From Chloroflexota bacterium (GTDB lineage: Bacteria > Chloroflexota > Anaerolineae > J036 > Brachytrichaceae): a stretch of 64,000 nucleotides of DNA. The notes below the pieces were generated by a model. The model was not told where the DNA came from and did no database searches. It saw only the letters and a program-made list of their open reading frames with translations. How positions within the stretch are numbered: the stretch's first letter is position 1; each line of letters opens with the position of its first letter. A program made the translations under genes and the position numbers. Shown here piece by piece: positions 26,509 through 35,469 of the stretch. The stretch is taken from the NCBI GenBank assembly GCA_021788625.1, contig JAJYKL010000006.1, positions 21,156-85,155 of the forward strand, given 5' to 3'.

Positions 26509-27618
26509 ATGGATGGGCGAGCATTTATGCGCAATAACGAACCAGTCATTACGGACCTTGCCGAGGTCACTCCCGCATGGCTCACAGGGGTGCTGCGGCA
26601 CAGCGGGGTGCTCCCTGCCGGGGAGGTTACCGGCGTGGGGGTGGATGCCAAACCGACCTACACCTCGACCGTCGCGCGGCTGGCCCTGACTTACTCGGCC
26701 GGTGCCCCGCCCACAGCGCCGACCCGCCTGTTCCTGAAGCTGGCGCGGCCGGCATCGACCCAGCGCGTGGTGGGCAATGCGCAGCGACGCCACGAGGTGG
26801 AATTTCACAACCGTGTCGCTGCGATGATGCCACACCCACTCGTCGTGCGCTGCCACCACGCCGCCTACGCCGAGGAGACCGGCGCCTGCCACCTGCTCTT
26901 CGACGACGTCTCGCAGACGCACTTTACGGCACCGAGCACGTCCCCGCCCAACCTGCCGCGCTGCGAGAGCGCGATGGATGCCTTCGCCGCCTTCCACGCC
27001 TTCTGGTGGGACAACGCGTTCCTATCCGAAGTCGCCAGCGTCCCCACTCCCGAGTCGGTGGCGCGCGAGGTGGCGGCTATCCGCGACTGCTACCCCGGCT
27101 TCGCCGACTTCGCCGGCGCGCGCCTGTCTGCACCGCAGCGCCGGTGGTACGACGGGGCGCTCGATGCCCTGCCACGCCTGTACCAGCGGGTGGCGGACGG
27201 GCGCAACCGGCGAGCCCTCACGCTGATCCACGGCGACGCCAACCTCTCGAACGTCATGCTGCCTCGCGACGTTGGGCACGAGCAGACACTACTCATCGAC
27301 TGGCAACTGTGGGGCGTCAGCTTCGCGGCTGAAGACCTGGCGCACCTGATCGCACTGTACTGGCCCAAACCGGTGCGCGACGCCACGGAACGCGGTCTGC
27401 TCAAGCGCTACCACGAGGGACTGCTGCGGCACGGCGTGCAGGGTTATACGTGGGTGGACTGCTGGGCCGACTACCGGCTGGCGGGGATCCTGCGCGTGCT
27501 GTTCATGCCCATGTGGTTCTGGAATAGCGGGGCGCCCGTGGAGTCCGTGTGGCGCAGCCTGGGGAGCGCCATGCAGGCCTTCGAAGACCTGGGGTGCGCT
27601 CAGCTGCTGGCTGGGTAG
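26509..27618 (+). CDS. phosphotransferase (APH/choline kinase-like)
   Basis: About 369 residues with a protein-kinase-like fold. LIHGDANLSNVMLP is the Brenner motif (catalytic Asp and Asn) and LLIDWQLWG the metal-binding DFG-equivalent. An N-terminal lobe strand includes RLFLKLARP (Lys). Family members phosphorylate aminoglycosides, choline, homoserine or sugars; no neighbour narrows the substrate, and resistance cannot be inferred. Start is uncertain between ATG 26509 and ATG 26527. The stop lies just before a MalT-like fragment. Confidence 0.75.
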   Translation: MDGRAFMRNNEPVITDLAEVTPAWLTGVLRHSGVLPAGEVTGVGVDAKPTYTSTVARLALTYSAGAPPTAPTRLFLKLARPASTQRVVGNAQRRHEVEFHNRVAAMMPHPLVVRCHHAAYAEETGACHLLFDDVSQTHFTAPSTSPPNLPRCESAMDAFAAFHAFWWDNAFLSEVASVPTPESVAREVAAIRDCYPGFADFAGARLSAPQRRWYDGALDALPRLYQRVADGRNRRALTLIHGDANLSNVMLPRDVGHEQTLLIDWQLWGVSFAAEDLAHLIALYWPKPVRDATERGLLKRYHEGLLRHGVQGYTWVDCWADYRLAGILRVLFMPMWFWNSGAPVESVWRSLGSAMQAFEDLGCAQLLAG

Positions 27619-27622
27619 GGAA

Positions 27623-27852
27623 ATGCCCGCGCTCGAGGCGCCACCCTCGCCTCAGGTCGACGCGTTGGTCGGCGAACTCGTCAACGACCTGTCCGGCCGC
27701 CTGGCGGATTTCGTGCTGGTGCTGGACGACTACCATGCCGTCGACAGCGCGGCCGTGCACGAGGCGCTGCGCGACCTGGTCGAGAACCAGCCCCAGCCGA
27801 TGCACCTTGTAATCGCCACGCGCGAGGATCCGCCGTTGCCACTCGGCCGGCT
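27623..27852 (+). pseudogene. fragment of MalT/LuxR-type ATP-dependent activator
   Basis: FVLVLDDYHAVDSAAVHEAL is the Walker B region of MalT-like STAND ATPase regulators, followed by LVIATREDPPLPLGRL. Only about 75 residues are present: there is no P-loop before it, and the sensor, TPR and LuxR HTH parts are missing after it. The reading stops matching at about 27852, where a different protein begins in another frame. Confidence 0.75.
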
Positions 27853-28295
27853 GCCGCGCGCGAGACCGCCGTCTTCCTGTTCTTCGTCGGCGGCTTCCTG
27901 CAGCTGGCCTGGCTGGACCGCATCGGCTCGGCGCTGCTCACCGGCGAGCCGCCCTACGGGCTGGCCAGCAACACCACGCTGCCCATTCAGGTGATGGACC
28001 TGGGCCTGATCGTGCCACTGGCGCTGCTCACCGGCGTGCTGCTGCGCCGCCATGCGTTGGGTTACCTGCTGGCCGCGGTGGTGCTGACTAAGTGCGCGGT
28101 GATGGGCCTGGCACTCGTGGCAAGATCATCGGCCAACTGGTGGCCGGGGTGGAGGTGTCCGCCGTCGAGGCGGTGATCTTCGGCGGCATCGCCGCTGCTG
28201 GACTCGTCATGGCAACACTGATGCTGCGGTCGGTGCGGGAGATGTCTGACTTCTCCGGAGAAGTCAGACATCTCCCGCCACATCCGGCTAACTAG
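27853..28295 (+). pseudogene. C-terminal fragment of a membrane protein
   Basis: From about 27853 the DNA encodes ETAVFLFFVGGFLQLAWLDR, further hydrophobic segments and MDLGLIVPLALLTGVLLRR, then after a frame shift near 28120 IIGQLVAGVEVSAVEAVIFG and MATLMLRSVREM. Four membrane segments in two frames, no start codon. The end runs through the palindrome at 28237. Family unknown. Confidence 0.55.
28237..28276. repeat. perfect 40-bp palindrome
   Basis: GGGAGATGTCTGACTTCTCC (28237-28256) is followed immediately by its exact reverse complement (28257-28276). As RNA it folds with a tight CCGG turn. It lies between the membrane-protein fragment and the convergent transglutaminase gene, and its arms share ATGTCnGACTTCT with the terminator at 23583. 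Confidence 0.85.
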
Positions 28296-29170
28296 ATCGT
28301 AAACTCCTGCGCGCCGCTCTGCGTGTAGCTGTGGATCGTTCCACTCGCGCGCAGGCGCGGGTCATCCTCATAGAGTGCACGCACAGTGTTGAAGTCGGGT
28401 ACGTCGCCGTGTGTCAGCTCCGCAAGGCGGTCGAGCAAGGCCAGGTCATCAGGTGTAAGAGCCTCATCACGCGACTCGATGATGCCCCAGGTGTCCCAGG
28501 GCAGCAGTTCCATTTTGTTCAGCGCAGCCACGTCGCGCACGAAGTCGCCGCGCACGAACCACAGGCCGTGCATGTCGAAGATGCCGAAGGTGTCGGGGTT
28601 CGCCTGGCCTGAGCGACACATCTGCCAGGCCGCGCCACCCACGATGAATTGATTGCGCGGCACGTCGAGCGGATTGAACGGAATCTTCAACACCTTGCAC
28701 TGCAGGGCGTCGAGCTGGGCGTCAACCAGCACCCAGCGTGCCTGATCCGCATTCCAGTACTCGCACACCCAGTGATCCTCAAAGTGGTCGGGCAAGAAAT
28801 AGGCGCCGAAGCCGCAGCGAGCGCGCGCCGGAATGCCTTGATGCCGCAGGATGGAGACCAGCATGAGGGAGAAATCACGGCAATTGCCCACCAGCCGGCG
28901 TTCCAGCGGGCGCGCCTTGCTGAGCGGGCTGTCATCCAGCTCCATCATGCGCGCCAGCCGGCGCTGCTGGGTACGTAACTGCACCTCGGCCTTTCGATCT
29001 TCCGGCAGCTCGATGCCATAACGCTGCGCCCAGAAGACGTGCAGTGAAGTCCCCTGCACCACCTTGACCAGGCTGGCAATGTCAGTCGGCAGGGAGTCGT
29101 ATCGTTGTGCGTATTGGCCCGGGTCGCTCATAGGGCCCTGGAGAGAGAGGAAATCCTGTAGGGTGATCAT
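28292..29170 (-). CDS. transglutaminase-like cysteine protease-fold protein
   Basis: 292 residues, cytoplasmic. Catalytic triad of the transglutaminase-like superfamily: Cys in LVGNCRDFSLMLVSIL, His in EDHWVCEYW and Asp in WVLVDAQLD. Residues about 70-170 form the core; the C-terminal half (VRGDFVRDVAALNKMELLPW) resembles a family of uncharacterised bacterial proteins. Could be a protease or peptide amidase. ATG at 29170 preceded by AGGAGACC. Confidence 0.75.
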   Translation of the reverse strand: MITLQDFLSLQGPMSDPGQYAQRYDSLPTDIASLVKVVQGTSLHVFWAQRYGIELPEDRKAEVQLRTQQRRLARMMELDDSPLSKARPLERRLVGNCRDFSLMLVSILRHQGIPARARCGFGAYFLPDHFEDHWVCEYWNADQARWVLVDAQLDALQCKVLKIPFNPLDVPRNQFIVGGAAWQMCRSGQANPDTFGIFDMHGLWFVRGDFVRDVAALNKMELLPWDTWGIIESRDEALTPDDLALLDRLAELTHGDVPDFNTVRALYEDDPRLRASGTIHSYTQSGAQEFTI

Positions 29171-29264
29171 GATGGTCTCCTTGAATGGTTGGCGTACCTG
29201 TTATTATGAGGCCAGTGCATTTCCTCCGGCATTAGCGCTGGAGCATGCACATAAACAGGGGTGA

Positions 29265-30152
29265 ATGGACATGATCCTCGTCACCGGCGCGGCCGGTTTT
29301 CTGGGCGGCTACGTGTGCCGCTCGCTCGCCGCGCGCGGCCACGACGTCGTCGCCACGGACCGGTCTTTCGCTGTCCGCCTGCCTTGCCTCACGGAGCAGG
29401 GCGATTTGACAGATTTGGGCTTCCTTGCCAGTTTGTTTCGCACCTGTTCCTTTGACGCCATTGTTCACCTGGCATCTCTGCGTAATGCCGCATCACAACA
29501 GCGACCTGACGAAGCGCTACGCGTGAATATCGGCGGCAGCCTCGGCCTGCTCCAACTGGCCCGTCAATCCGGCGTGCCGAAGTTTATCTTCGGCAGTTCC
29601 ATCAGCGCCTATGGTCCGAAGCCCTACTCACGTTATGGACAAGTGTCCGAGTCTGAGCCGGCCTCACCCGACAACGTCTACGGAGTGAGTAAGCGCTATA
29701 TCGAAGTCGTCGGGAAGCAATATCGCAAGCAGAGTGACTTCCAGTTCGTCGCCTTGCGCATAGCGATGGCGGTCGGCGCGGGTGTAATGAGCACCGCATC
29801 GGCGTGGCGCGGCGAGATCTTTGAGAAGCTGCGGGCACCACAACACACCTCCATCCACCTGCCCTACGCTGGTGGCGACTTTCTCCCGCTCGTCCATGCC
29901 GTAGACGTGGCGGAGATGATCCGGCGCCTAGTGGAGACCGAACGGACAGCCCACACGATCTACAACACGCCCTGCGAGAACTGGCAGTGTAGCATGCTGG
30001 CCGAAACAATCGCATCGCTCAACCCCAACGTCGAACTCGTGATGGAAGCTGCCGCAACCCGTGGCGATCCGGAGGCAATCAACGGCCAGCGCTTCGTGGA
30101 GGAGTTTGGTTATCAGCCCACGCTTATTGGCAATCGTCTGCGCTCGCAATAA
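29265..30152 (+). CDS. NAD-dependent epimerase/dehydratase
   Basis: 295 residues, extended SDR. VTGAAGFLGGY (glycine motif), GSSISAYG and NVYGVSKRYIE (Y-x-x-x-K) are present, and DFLPLVHAVDVAEMI is the usual strand before the substrate domain. Likely a nucleotide-sugar epimerase or dehydratase. AGGGGTGA precedes ATG 29265; a second ATG is two codons downstream. Confidence 0.8.
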   Translation: MDMILVTGAAGFLGGYVCRSLAARGHDVVATDRSFAVRLPCLTEQGDLTDLGFLASLFRTCSFDAIVHLASLRNAASQQRPDEALRVNIGGSLGLLQLARQSGVPKFIFGSSISAYGPKPYSRYGQVSESEPASPDNVYGVSKRYIEVVGKQYRKQSDFQFVALRIAMAVGAGVMSTASAWRGEIFEKLRAPQHTSIHLPYAGGDFLPLVHAVDVAEMIRRLVETERTAHTIYNTPCENWQCSMLAETIASLNPNVELVMEAAATRGDPEAINGQRFVEEFGYQPTLIGNRLRSQ

Positions 30153-30178
30153 AGCCGGGAGATCGCTAACGGACTCTG

Positions 30179-30577
30179 TCAGGGCACGGTAATAGTGTAC
30201 GGGTGGCTGGGGTAGATGCTCCCCGGGTAGTCAGGATTGTTCTTCTCCTGGGCCGGGCTATAACACTGCGCTGTGCGGACGTGCGTGGTGCAGACGGATC
30301 CAAATAAGCCGGCCGCGGTCATGAGGTTCAGCAGAAGCACCAACACCATTGCGCCCACTGCCATGAGCACGGTGATGAGGATCACCGCCCGGTCGTGTGT
30401 TTCATCGCTGACAGGCTCCTCCGGTTCAGGTGCATATAGGGCGTGCTCGAACGAGTCGTCGTCATCCGGGCTGTCGAAGCCCTCGTCAAACAGTTCGTCG
30501 GGCGTCTCGTCTTCGTCTGTGGGCTGGGAGTTGGCTCCCGCCACGTCCGCTCGCAGGAGTTGTTGTGCTTTGATCAT
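30179..30577 (-). CDS. small membrane protein with acidic N-terminal half
   Basis: 132 residues from ATG 30577 (GGAGG six bases upstream; the ATG at 30604 is before that site). Residues about 20-60 are strongly acidic (DEDETPDELFDEGFDSPDDD), then one helix (AVILITVLMAVGAMVLVLLL) and a short extracytoplasmic tail with two Cys (VCTTHVRTAQC). No family recognised. Orientation suggests the acidic half is cytoplasmic. Confidence 0.6.
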   Translation of the reverse strand: MIKAQQLLRADVAGANSQPTDEDETPDELFDEGFDSPDDDDSFEHALYAPEPEEPVSDETHDRAVILITVLMAVGAMVLVLLLNLMTAAGLFGSVCTTHVRTAQCYSPAQEKNNPDYPGSIYPSHPYTITVP

Positions 30578-30938
30578 GATGCACCTCCTCGCTGCAGATA
30601 TCACGTCTTTGGCGGCCAGCAGTTGGCCGCCAGATTTTCGCGCGCCCCTGCCCTCCCCAGTGTTTGTTTTGATATTTCCCGAGAGCCTACAGGCCGATAT
30701 TCACTCCAAGGCCGCTGCCATTCCGGCTGCTCCCTGCAGCGTTACCAGGCGTGATGGCTTATGCCATGATATTGTACATGCGAAGGATATCTTATGAATA
30801 TCATCAACCATGCTTAATATGGTGAATAGAGGCATGACGGCTTCACATAACTTTTATCAAATGACCGGTTAGGTCGGAATGTAACAACGAATGCGCCTTA
30901 CAATCACTGAACGAATTACATGACAGGCAGGTCCGGAC
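30578..30938. other. divergent intergenic region with hairpin
   Basis: TGGCGGCCA (30610-30618), loop GCAGT, TGGCCGCCA (30624-30632), then GATTTT: a 9-bp stem in the leader of the acidic membrane protein. From 30760 to 30900 the DNA is AT-rich (ATGAATATCATCAACC, TTAATATGGTGAATAG) and probably holds promoters for the methyltransferase at 30939. Confidence 0.4.
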
Positions 30939-31691
30939 ATGGAATCAACACAACAACAGGGTTATTATGAAAGACAGGCCGCGTACTATGATGCCATCTA
31001 CGCAGGCCATGGCAAAGACTACGCAGCCGAATCAGAGGCATTGCACGGCATTATTGAGGCATATAAGAAGACAGCGGGAAAGGACCTGCTCGACGTGGCA
31101 TGCGGCACCGGCGTCCATCTGACATACCTGAAGAACTGGTATACGGCGGAAGGTCTGGACCTGGACGCGAGCATGCTCAACGTCGCCCGCCTGCGGCACC
31201 CTGATCTCACCTTCCATCGCGCTGACATGACCACCTTCGACCTGGGAAGGCAGTATGACGCAGTAACCTGCCTGTTCAGCGCGATCGGATATGCCAGGAC
31301 GCTCGACGGCCTCAATGCGGCCATCGACCACATGGCCCGGCACGTCCGGCCAGGGGGAGTGCTTGTTGTCGAGCCGTGGTTCTCTCCGGAACAGTGGCAG
31401 GTGGGCACAACCCACGCGACCTATATCGATCAATCCGGCCTAAAGCTGGCCAGAATGAGCATCTCTGAAAGGAAAGGCGATGTATCCGTGCTGCGCTTCC
31501 ACTTTCTGGTTGCTACCCTGGCGGATGTGCAGTATTTCAACGAACTGCACGAATTGGGGCTCTTTACGCAGGAGCAATACCTGGCGGCATTTACTTCGAC
31601 AGGGCTGGCTGTTGGATACAACGAGCAGGGACTTACGGGACGGGGACTGTACGTCGGTATAAAACCGCTGCAGACGAATGATGCAACCTGA
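30939..31691 (+). CDS. class I SAM-dependent methyltransferase, DesVI/TylM1-like
   Basis: 250 residues. LLDVACGTGVHLTYL (motif I, 51-65), GLDLDASMLNVAR (acidic strand 2), ADMTTFDLGRQYDAVTCLF and RPGGVLVVEPWFSPEQW. The N-terminal YYDAIYAGHGKDYAAES and the WFSPEQW block are typical of dTDP-amino-sugar N-methyltransferases and relatives. Without amino-sugar genes nearby the substrate remains open. Short AGG upstream of ATG. Confidence 0.8.
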   Translation: MESTQQQGYYERQAAYYDAIYAGHGKDYAAESEALHGIIEAYKKTAGKDLLDVACGTGVHLTYLKNWYTAEGLDLDASMLNVARLRHPDLTFHRADMTTFDLGRQYDAVTCLFSAIGYARTLDGLNAAIDHMARHVRPGGVLVVEPWFSPEQWQVGTTHATYIDQSGLKLARMSISERKGDVSVLRFHFLVATLADVQYFNELHELGLFTQEQYLAAFTSTGLAVGYNEQGLTGRGLYVGIKPLQTNDAT

Positions 31692-31724
31692 TTGACTTCT
31701 GAGTTATTCGGCTTACCATGTATG

Positions 31725-31777
31725 GTGAAAGCAGCTGCGATCGGCTCAACGAGCCGTAATCGATGGCAGCTTCTCTA
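31725..31777 (+). promoter_or_regulatory. imperfect leader hairpin
   Basis: CGGCTC-AAC-GAGCCG core extended by GAT/ATC and AGCTGC/GCAGCT arms with bulges, in the 206-bp gap before the kinase-like gene. It could terminate the methyltransferase transcript or structure the kinase leader. Confidence 0.3.
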
Positions 31778-31897
31778 CAACTTCAATAACTTGGACTGTA
31801 GCCATACATCCTTGACCTCTGAGAACGAAGCTTTCGCTGTGGGCAGATGAACCCCTTTTGGTATTGCTGCGTAAGTCGCAACTTCAGGAGGACTGAC

Positions 31898-32584
31898 ATG
31901 GCAACCATAACTATCTCCCGCGAGTACGGTAGTGGCGGTGATGAGATCGCCATCCGCGTGTGCGACATGCTGGGATATCGCTACTTCGACAAGGCTCTCA
32001 TGGCACGGCTCGTCGCTGAAACGGGTCTGTCTGAGGGCGAGATCGTGGACTTCTCCGAAGATCACTATAAACTGCGGAGCTTCATGGATCGTTTACTTGC
32101 CTGGCGCGGCCCGCGTGAGTTAAGCCGGGTTGCTTCCTGGCGCGAAGACACAGGCGGAACCCGCAAGAAAGAAGTCTCTATTCTGAACGAGGCTGAAGGC
32201 GTTGCGCTGGTGCAGGGTGCCATTCGAGCGGTTTACAAACAGGGCAACGTCGTGATCGTCGGGCGAGGTGGCCAGGCCATATTGAAGGGCCTGCCGGGTG
32301 TGCTCCATGTGCGGATCCACGCTCCCTCTGAGATACGCTATAAGCGTATTGCCACGACGGAGGACATCCACCTCTTCAACCTGCAAAAGGAACTGGACGA
32401 ACACGACCGGGCAGCGGCCGACTACCTGCAGCGATTCTACGATGTCAACTGGGATGATTCATCGCTGTATGACCTGGTGATCAACACCACCCAAATCAAC
32501 GTCGAGGCGGCAGCCCAGATCATCGTCGAGGCGGTCAAACACCTGCCAGTTTCTGAAACGCCGGGGGAAAAAGCCCAGGCATAG
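31898..32584 (+). CDS. cytidylate kinase-like P-loop protein
   Basis: 228 residues from ATG 31898, which follows AGGAGG by six bases. MATITISREYGSGGDEIA is the P-loop start of the cytidylate-kinase-like family, distinct from true CMK because the GKS lysine pattern is altered. GNVVIVGRGGQAILKGLPG and LHVRIHAPSEIRYKRI are the later conserved blocks (Arg-rich lid). Function of this branch is unknown; nucleotide phosphorylation is probable. Stands alone before the glycolate oxidase genes. Confidence 0.75.
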   Translation: MATITISREYGSGGDEIAIRVCDMLGYRYFDKALMARLVAETGLSEGEIVDFSEDHYKLRSFMDRLLAWRGPRELSRVASWREDTGGTRKKEVSILNEAEGVALVQGAIRAVYKQGNVVIVGRGGQAILKGLPGVLHVRIHAPSEIRYKRIATTEDIHLFNLQKELDEHDRAAADYLQRFYDVNWDDSSLYDLVINTTQINVEAAAQIIVEAVKHLPVSETPGEKAQA

Positions 32585-32611
32585 TGCAGACCGTTCAAGA
32601 AGCCCTCGCCA

Positions 32612-32646
32612 CCCTCCGTTCCTCCTGAGAATGATGGAACGGAGGG
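32612..32646 (+). terminator. stem-loop after kinase-like gene
   Basis: CCCTCCGTTCC (32612-32622) pairs with GGAACGGAGGG (32636-32646) around a 13-base loop, 28 bases after the stop. No T tract. Confidence 0.55.
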
Positions 32647-32818
32647 CATTGCGCGCCCCGCACTACAGTTGAGCGATCCATCCTGCGAGGTAAAATCCCT
32701 TTCGCATATATGCGCTCTGTTTACGCGAGTGGCGCGGACTGCCTGGATGAGCAGCGAGCAGAATGTCTTGGACACACTCGCTCCTGGCACGTTGCCACCA
32801 GGTGGAGGACTACATCCG

Positions 32819-34294
32819 ATGGATAACCATGCCCTGCAGGCTCTGATCGACGCGCTGACGTCACTGTATCCCCCGGACCGGCTACTGAGCAAGGCCGGGG
32901 AACTGGCTCCGTATGAGTCCGATGCGCTGACAGCCTACCGCGTCCGGCCAGCCGTGGTGGTGATTCCTGAGACACAGGACGAGGTGATTCAGACCGTAAA
33001 GCTGTGCCATGCGCACAAGGTGCCGTTCGTGGCGCGTGGCAGCGGCACCAGTCTGTCGGGCGGGTCACTACCGGTGAAGGATGGCATCGTCATCGCTTTG
33101 AACCGGCTCAATCACATCCTCAAGCTGGACCCGCGCGAGCGTATTGCTGTCGTCGAGGCCGGTACGATCAATCTGGACATTACCAAGGCTGCCGCCCCCT
33201 ACGATCTGTACTACGCGCCCGATCCGTCCAGCCAGCAAATTTGCACCATCGGCGGCAATGTGGCCTTCAACTCCGGCGGCGCACACTGCCTGAAGTACGG
33301 CATGACTTCGAACCACATCCTGGGTCTGAAGGTTGTGTTGCCTGATGGCCAGGTGGTGCGCCTGGGCGGCGAGAGCACCGAAGCGGTCGGGCCAGACCTG
33401 GTGGGTCTGTTCGTCGGATCGGAAGGGCTGTTTGGCATCGTGCTGGAGATCACGGTGCGCCTTTTGCCGCGACCGGAGAAATATCACACACTTCTGGCCG
33501 CGTATTCCACGCTTGAGGCAGCCGGCGAAGCCGTTTCACGCGTTGTGGCGTCGGGGTTGTTGCCGGGAGCATTGGAGATCATGGATCGGCTGGCGATCCA
33601 GGCGGCCGAGGCGGCTGTGCACCCCAACTATCCCAAGGGCGCACAGGCCATCCTGATTGTGGAACTGGAAGGCGAGCCGGAAGAGGTGAGCGAGGAGACC
33701 CAGCGACTGGAGCAGGTTATCCGTGAGTCGGGTGCGTACGAGGTGCGCGTGGCACAGGACGCATCTGATCGCCAGCGCATCTGGAAAGGCCGCAAAAGCG
33801 CGTTCTCCGCGGTGGGCCGGCTCAGCCCCGACTACATCGTACAGGATGGAGTGGTGCCGCGCAGCCGCCTGAGCGAGGCACTGGCTGAGATCAAGCGGCT
33901 GGGTGAGCAATACGGCCTCCGCGTGGCGAATGTCTTTCATGCTGGCGATGGGAATCTGCACCCGCTCATTCTCTACGACGGCCGCGAGGCGGGTGCGTTG
34001 GAGCGCGCCGAAAAACTGGCCGGTGAGATCCTGGACCTGTGCATCCGCTTCGGGGGGTCCATCACGGGCGAGCACGGCGTGGCAGTGGAGAAGCGCGACT
34101 ACCTGCCGCGCATGTACAGCGAGACCGACCTGGACGTGATGTGGAGGCTGCGTTGTGCCATCGACCCGGAGCAGATCGCCAATCCCGGCAAGATGTTTCC
34201 TCCTGGCACGGGTGGCAACGGTGTTGTTTCGCCCGTGGCGCACTCCACCAACCTGCATCCCCTGGATCAGGCAGGCATCATCTCTCGTGAGTGA
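32819..34294 (+). CDS. glcD: glycolate oxidase subunit, FAD-binding
   Basis: 491 residues from ATG 32819; longer in-frame starts (32669, 32747) add non-conserved sequence. FAD-binding type 4 domain: [37 protein letters not shown] in the middle, then the C-terminal oxidase cap with [14 protein letters not shown] and [16 protein letters not shown]. GlcD carries the FAD and oxidises glycolate or D-lactate to the keto acid; electrons pass through GlcF to the membrane quinone pool. glcE and glcF follow on the same strand at spacings of 70 and 16 bp. Confidence 0.9.
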   Translation: MDNHALQALIDALTSLYPPDRLLSKAGELAPYESDALTAYRVRPAVVVIPETQDEVIQTVKLCHAHKVPFVARGSGTSLSGGSLPVKDGIVIALNRLNHILKLDPRERIAVVEAGTINLDITKAAAPYDLYYAPDPSSQQICTIGGNVAFNSGGAHCLKYGMTSNHILGLKVVLPDGQVVRLGGESTEAVGPDLVGLFVGSEGLFGIVLEITVRLLPRPEKYHTLLAAYSTLEAAGEAVSRVVASGLLPGALEIMDRLAIQAAEAAVHPNYPKGAQAILIVELEGEPEEVSEETQRLEQVIRESGAYEVRVAQDASDRQRIWKGRKSAFSAVGRLSPDYIVQDGVVPRSRLSEALAEIKRLGEQYGLRVANVFHAGDGNLHPLILYDGREAGALERAEKLAGEILDLCIRFGGSITGEHGVAVEKRDYLPRMYSETDLDVMWRLRCAIDPEQIANPGKMFPPGTGGNGVVSPVAHSTNLHPLDQAGIISRE

Positions 34295-34299
34295 AGTAG

Positions 34300-34350
34300 C
34301 CACGAATGAACCCGGATCTGAAAATGATTCGTATCTGTGTTCATCTGTGG
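34300..34350. repeat. imperfect palindromic repeat between glcD and glcE
   Basis: Left arm CCACGAATGAACCCGGAT and right arm ATCTGTGTTCATCTGTGG are near reverse complements. Member of a small dispersed family (also 36737-36797; half copies at 15894 and 44749). Confidence 0.6.
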
Positions 34351-34364
34351 TTTATTGGTAAACG

Positions 34365-35453
34365 ATGATTCACATTGAGTCGATCGAAGATGTGCAACGC
34401 GCGATGCGCGCATGTGCTCACGTGCTACCGCGCGGGGGCGGCAGTAAACCTGCGTTATCGGTGCCGCCACCTGACGTCGAGGAGCTGGACCTTTCGAACT
34501 TAAAGGGCGTGGTGGAGTACAACCCGGGCGAGTACACTTTCACTGCACGAGCCGGGACGCGCATCGACGAGGTTCAGGCTCTACTCGCCGGTCATGGCCA
34601 GTATCTGCCATTCGACCCGCCCCTCGCGGAACACGGCGCCACGCTCGGGGGGACGTTGGCCGCAGGGCTCAGCGGTCCTGGGCGTTATCGCTATGGTGGC
34701 GTGCGCGACTTCATCCTCGGCGTGCGCCTGGTGGATGGCACGGGACAGTTGGTGCGGGGCGGGGGCAAGGTGGTGAAGAATGCAGCAGGCTTTGACATCC
34801 CCAAGCTGATGGTGGGCAGCCTTGGCCGGTTCGGCGTGCTGGTGGAACTCACCTTTAAGGTTTTCCCCCAGGCCGATGCATTCACCACCGTGCGACAGCC
34901 GTGTGCTAAATTGGAATCAGCCGTGGCCGCGCTTGAGCGCGTCTACCTGGCGCGACTGGACGTGGACTCGCTCGACCTGATGCCAGGCGAGGGCGGTTCG
35001 GCAACCGTGTGGGTGCGTCTGGCCGGCATGCCAGGAGTCCTTCACGCGCGAGCCGAGCGCGTGCGCGCTCTGCTCGGGGGCGGCGATGTGTTGGACGGTA
35101 CGGACGACTTTCTCGCCTGGCGCGAAGCGCGCGAGTTCACGTGGGTGCCGCCCGGCTGGACGCTGGTGAAGGTGCCGCTCACGCCTGGGCGAATCGCGGG
35201 GCTGGAGGCGATACTCGACCCACTGCAGGCGCAGCGGCGCTATAGCGGAGGTGGCAACGTGGCGTGGGTGGCTCTGCCTGATACCGTGCCGGCGCAGAGG
35301 TTGGATGGCATCCTTTTGCCAGCCGGTTTGGCCGGTTTGATCTTGTTCGGTCCTGCGGGTAAAGTGCGTATCGGCGCGCGTGAGAATGAGGTATTTGAAC
35401 GGCGCGTAAAGGCGGTGTTCGATCCGGCTGGGCGGCTGCCGGATTTGGCGTAG
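34365..35453 (+). CDS. glcE: glycolate oxidase FAD-binding subunit
   Basis: 362 residues. FAD-binding type 4 motifs in compact form: [39 protein letters not shown] and [14 protein letters not shown], with [19 protein letters not shown]. The C-terminal cap is short, as in GlcE relative to GlcD. Together with GlcD it forms the flavin part of the three-subunit oxidase. Confidence 0.88.
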   Translation: MIHIESIEDVQRAMRACAHVLPRGGGSKPALSVPPPDVEELDLSNLKGVVEYNPGEYTFTARAGTRIDEVQALLAGHGQYLPFDPPLAEHGATLGGTLAAGLSGPGRYRYGGVRDFILGVRLVDGTGQLVRGGGKVVKNAAGFDIPKLMVGSLGRFGVLVELTFKVFPQADAFTTVRQPCAKLESAVAALERVYLARLDVDSLDLMPGEGGSATVWVRLAGMPGVLHARAERVRALLGGGDVLDGTDDFLAWREAREFTWVPPGWTLVKVPLTPGRIAGLEAILDPLQAQRRYSGGGNVAWVALPDTVPAQRLDGILLPAGLAGLILFGPAGKVRIGARENEVFERRVKAVFDPAGRLPDLA

Positions 35454-35469
35454 ATCGAGTGGACTCTCA

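Noticed and set aside
26509..27618. Aminoglycoside resistance gene
   Set aside because: The kinase fold is shared by many small-molecule kinases; nothing specific to antibiotics is seen.
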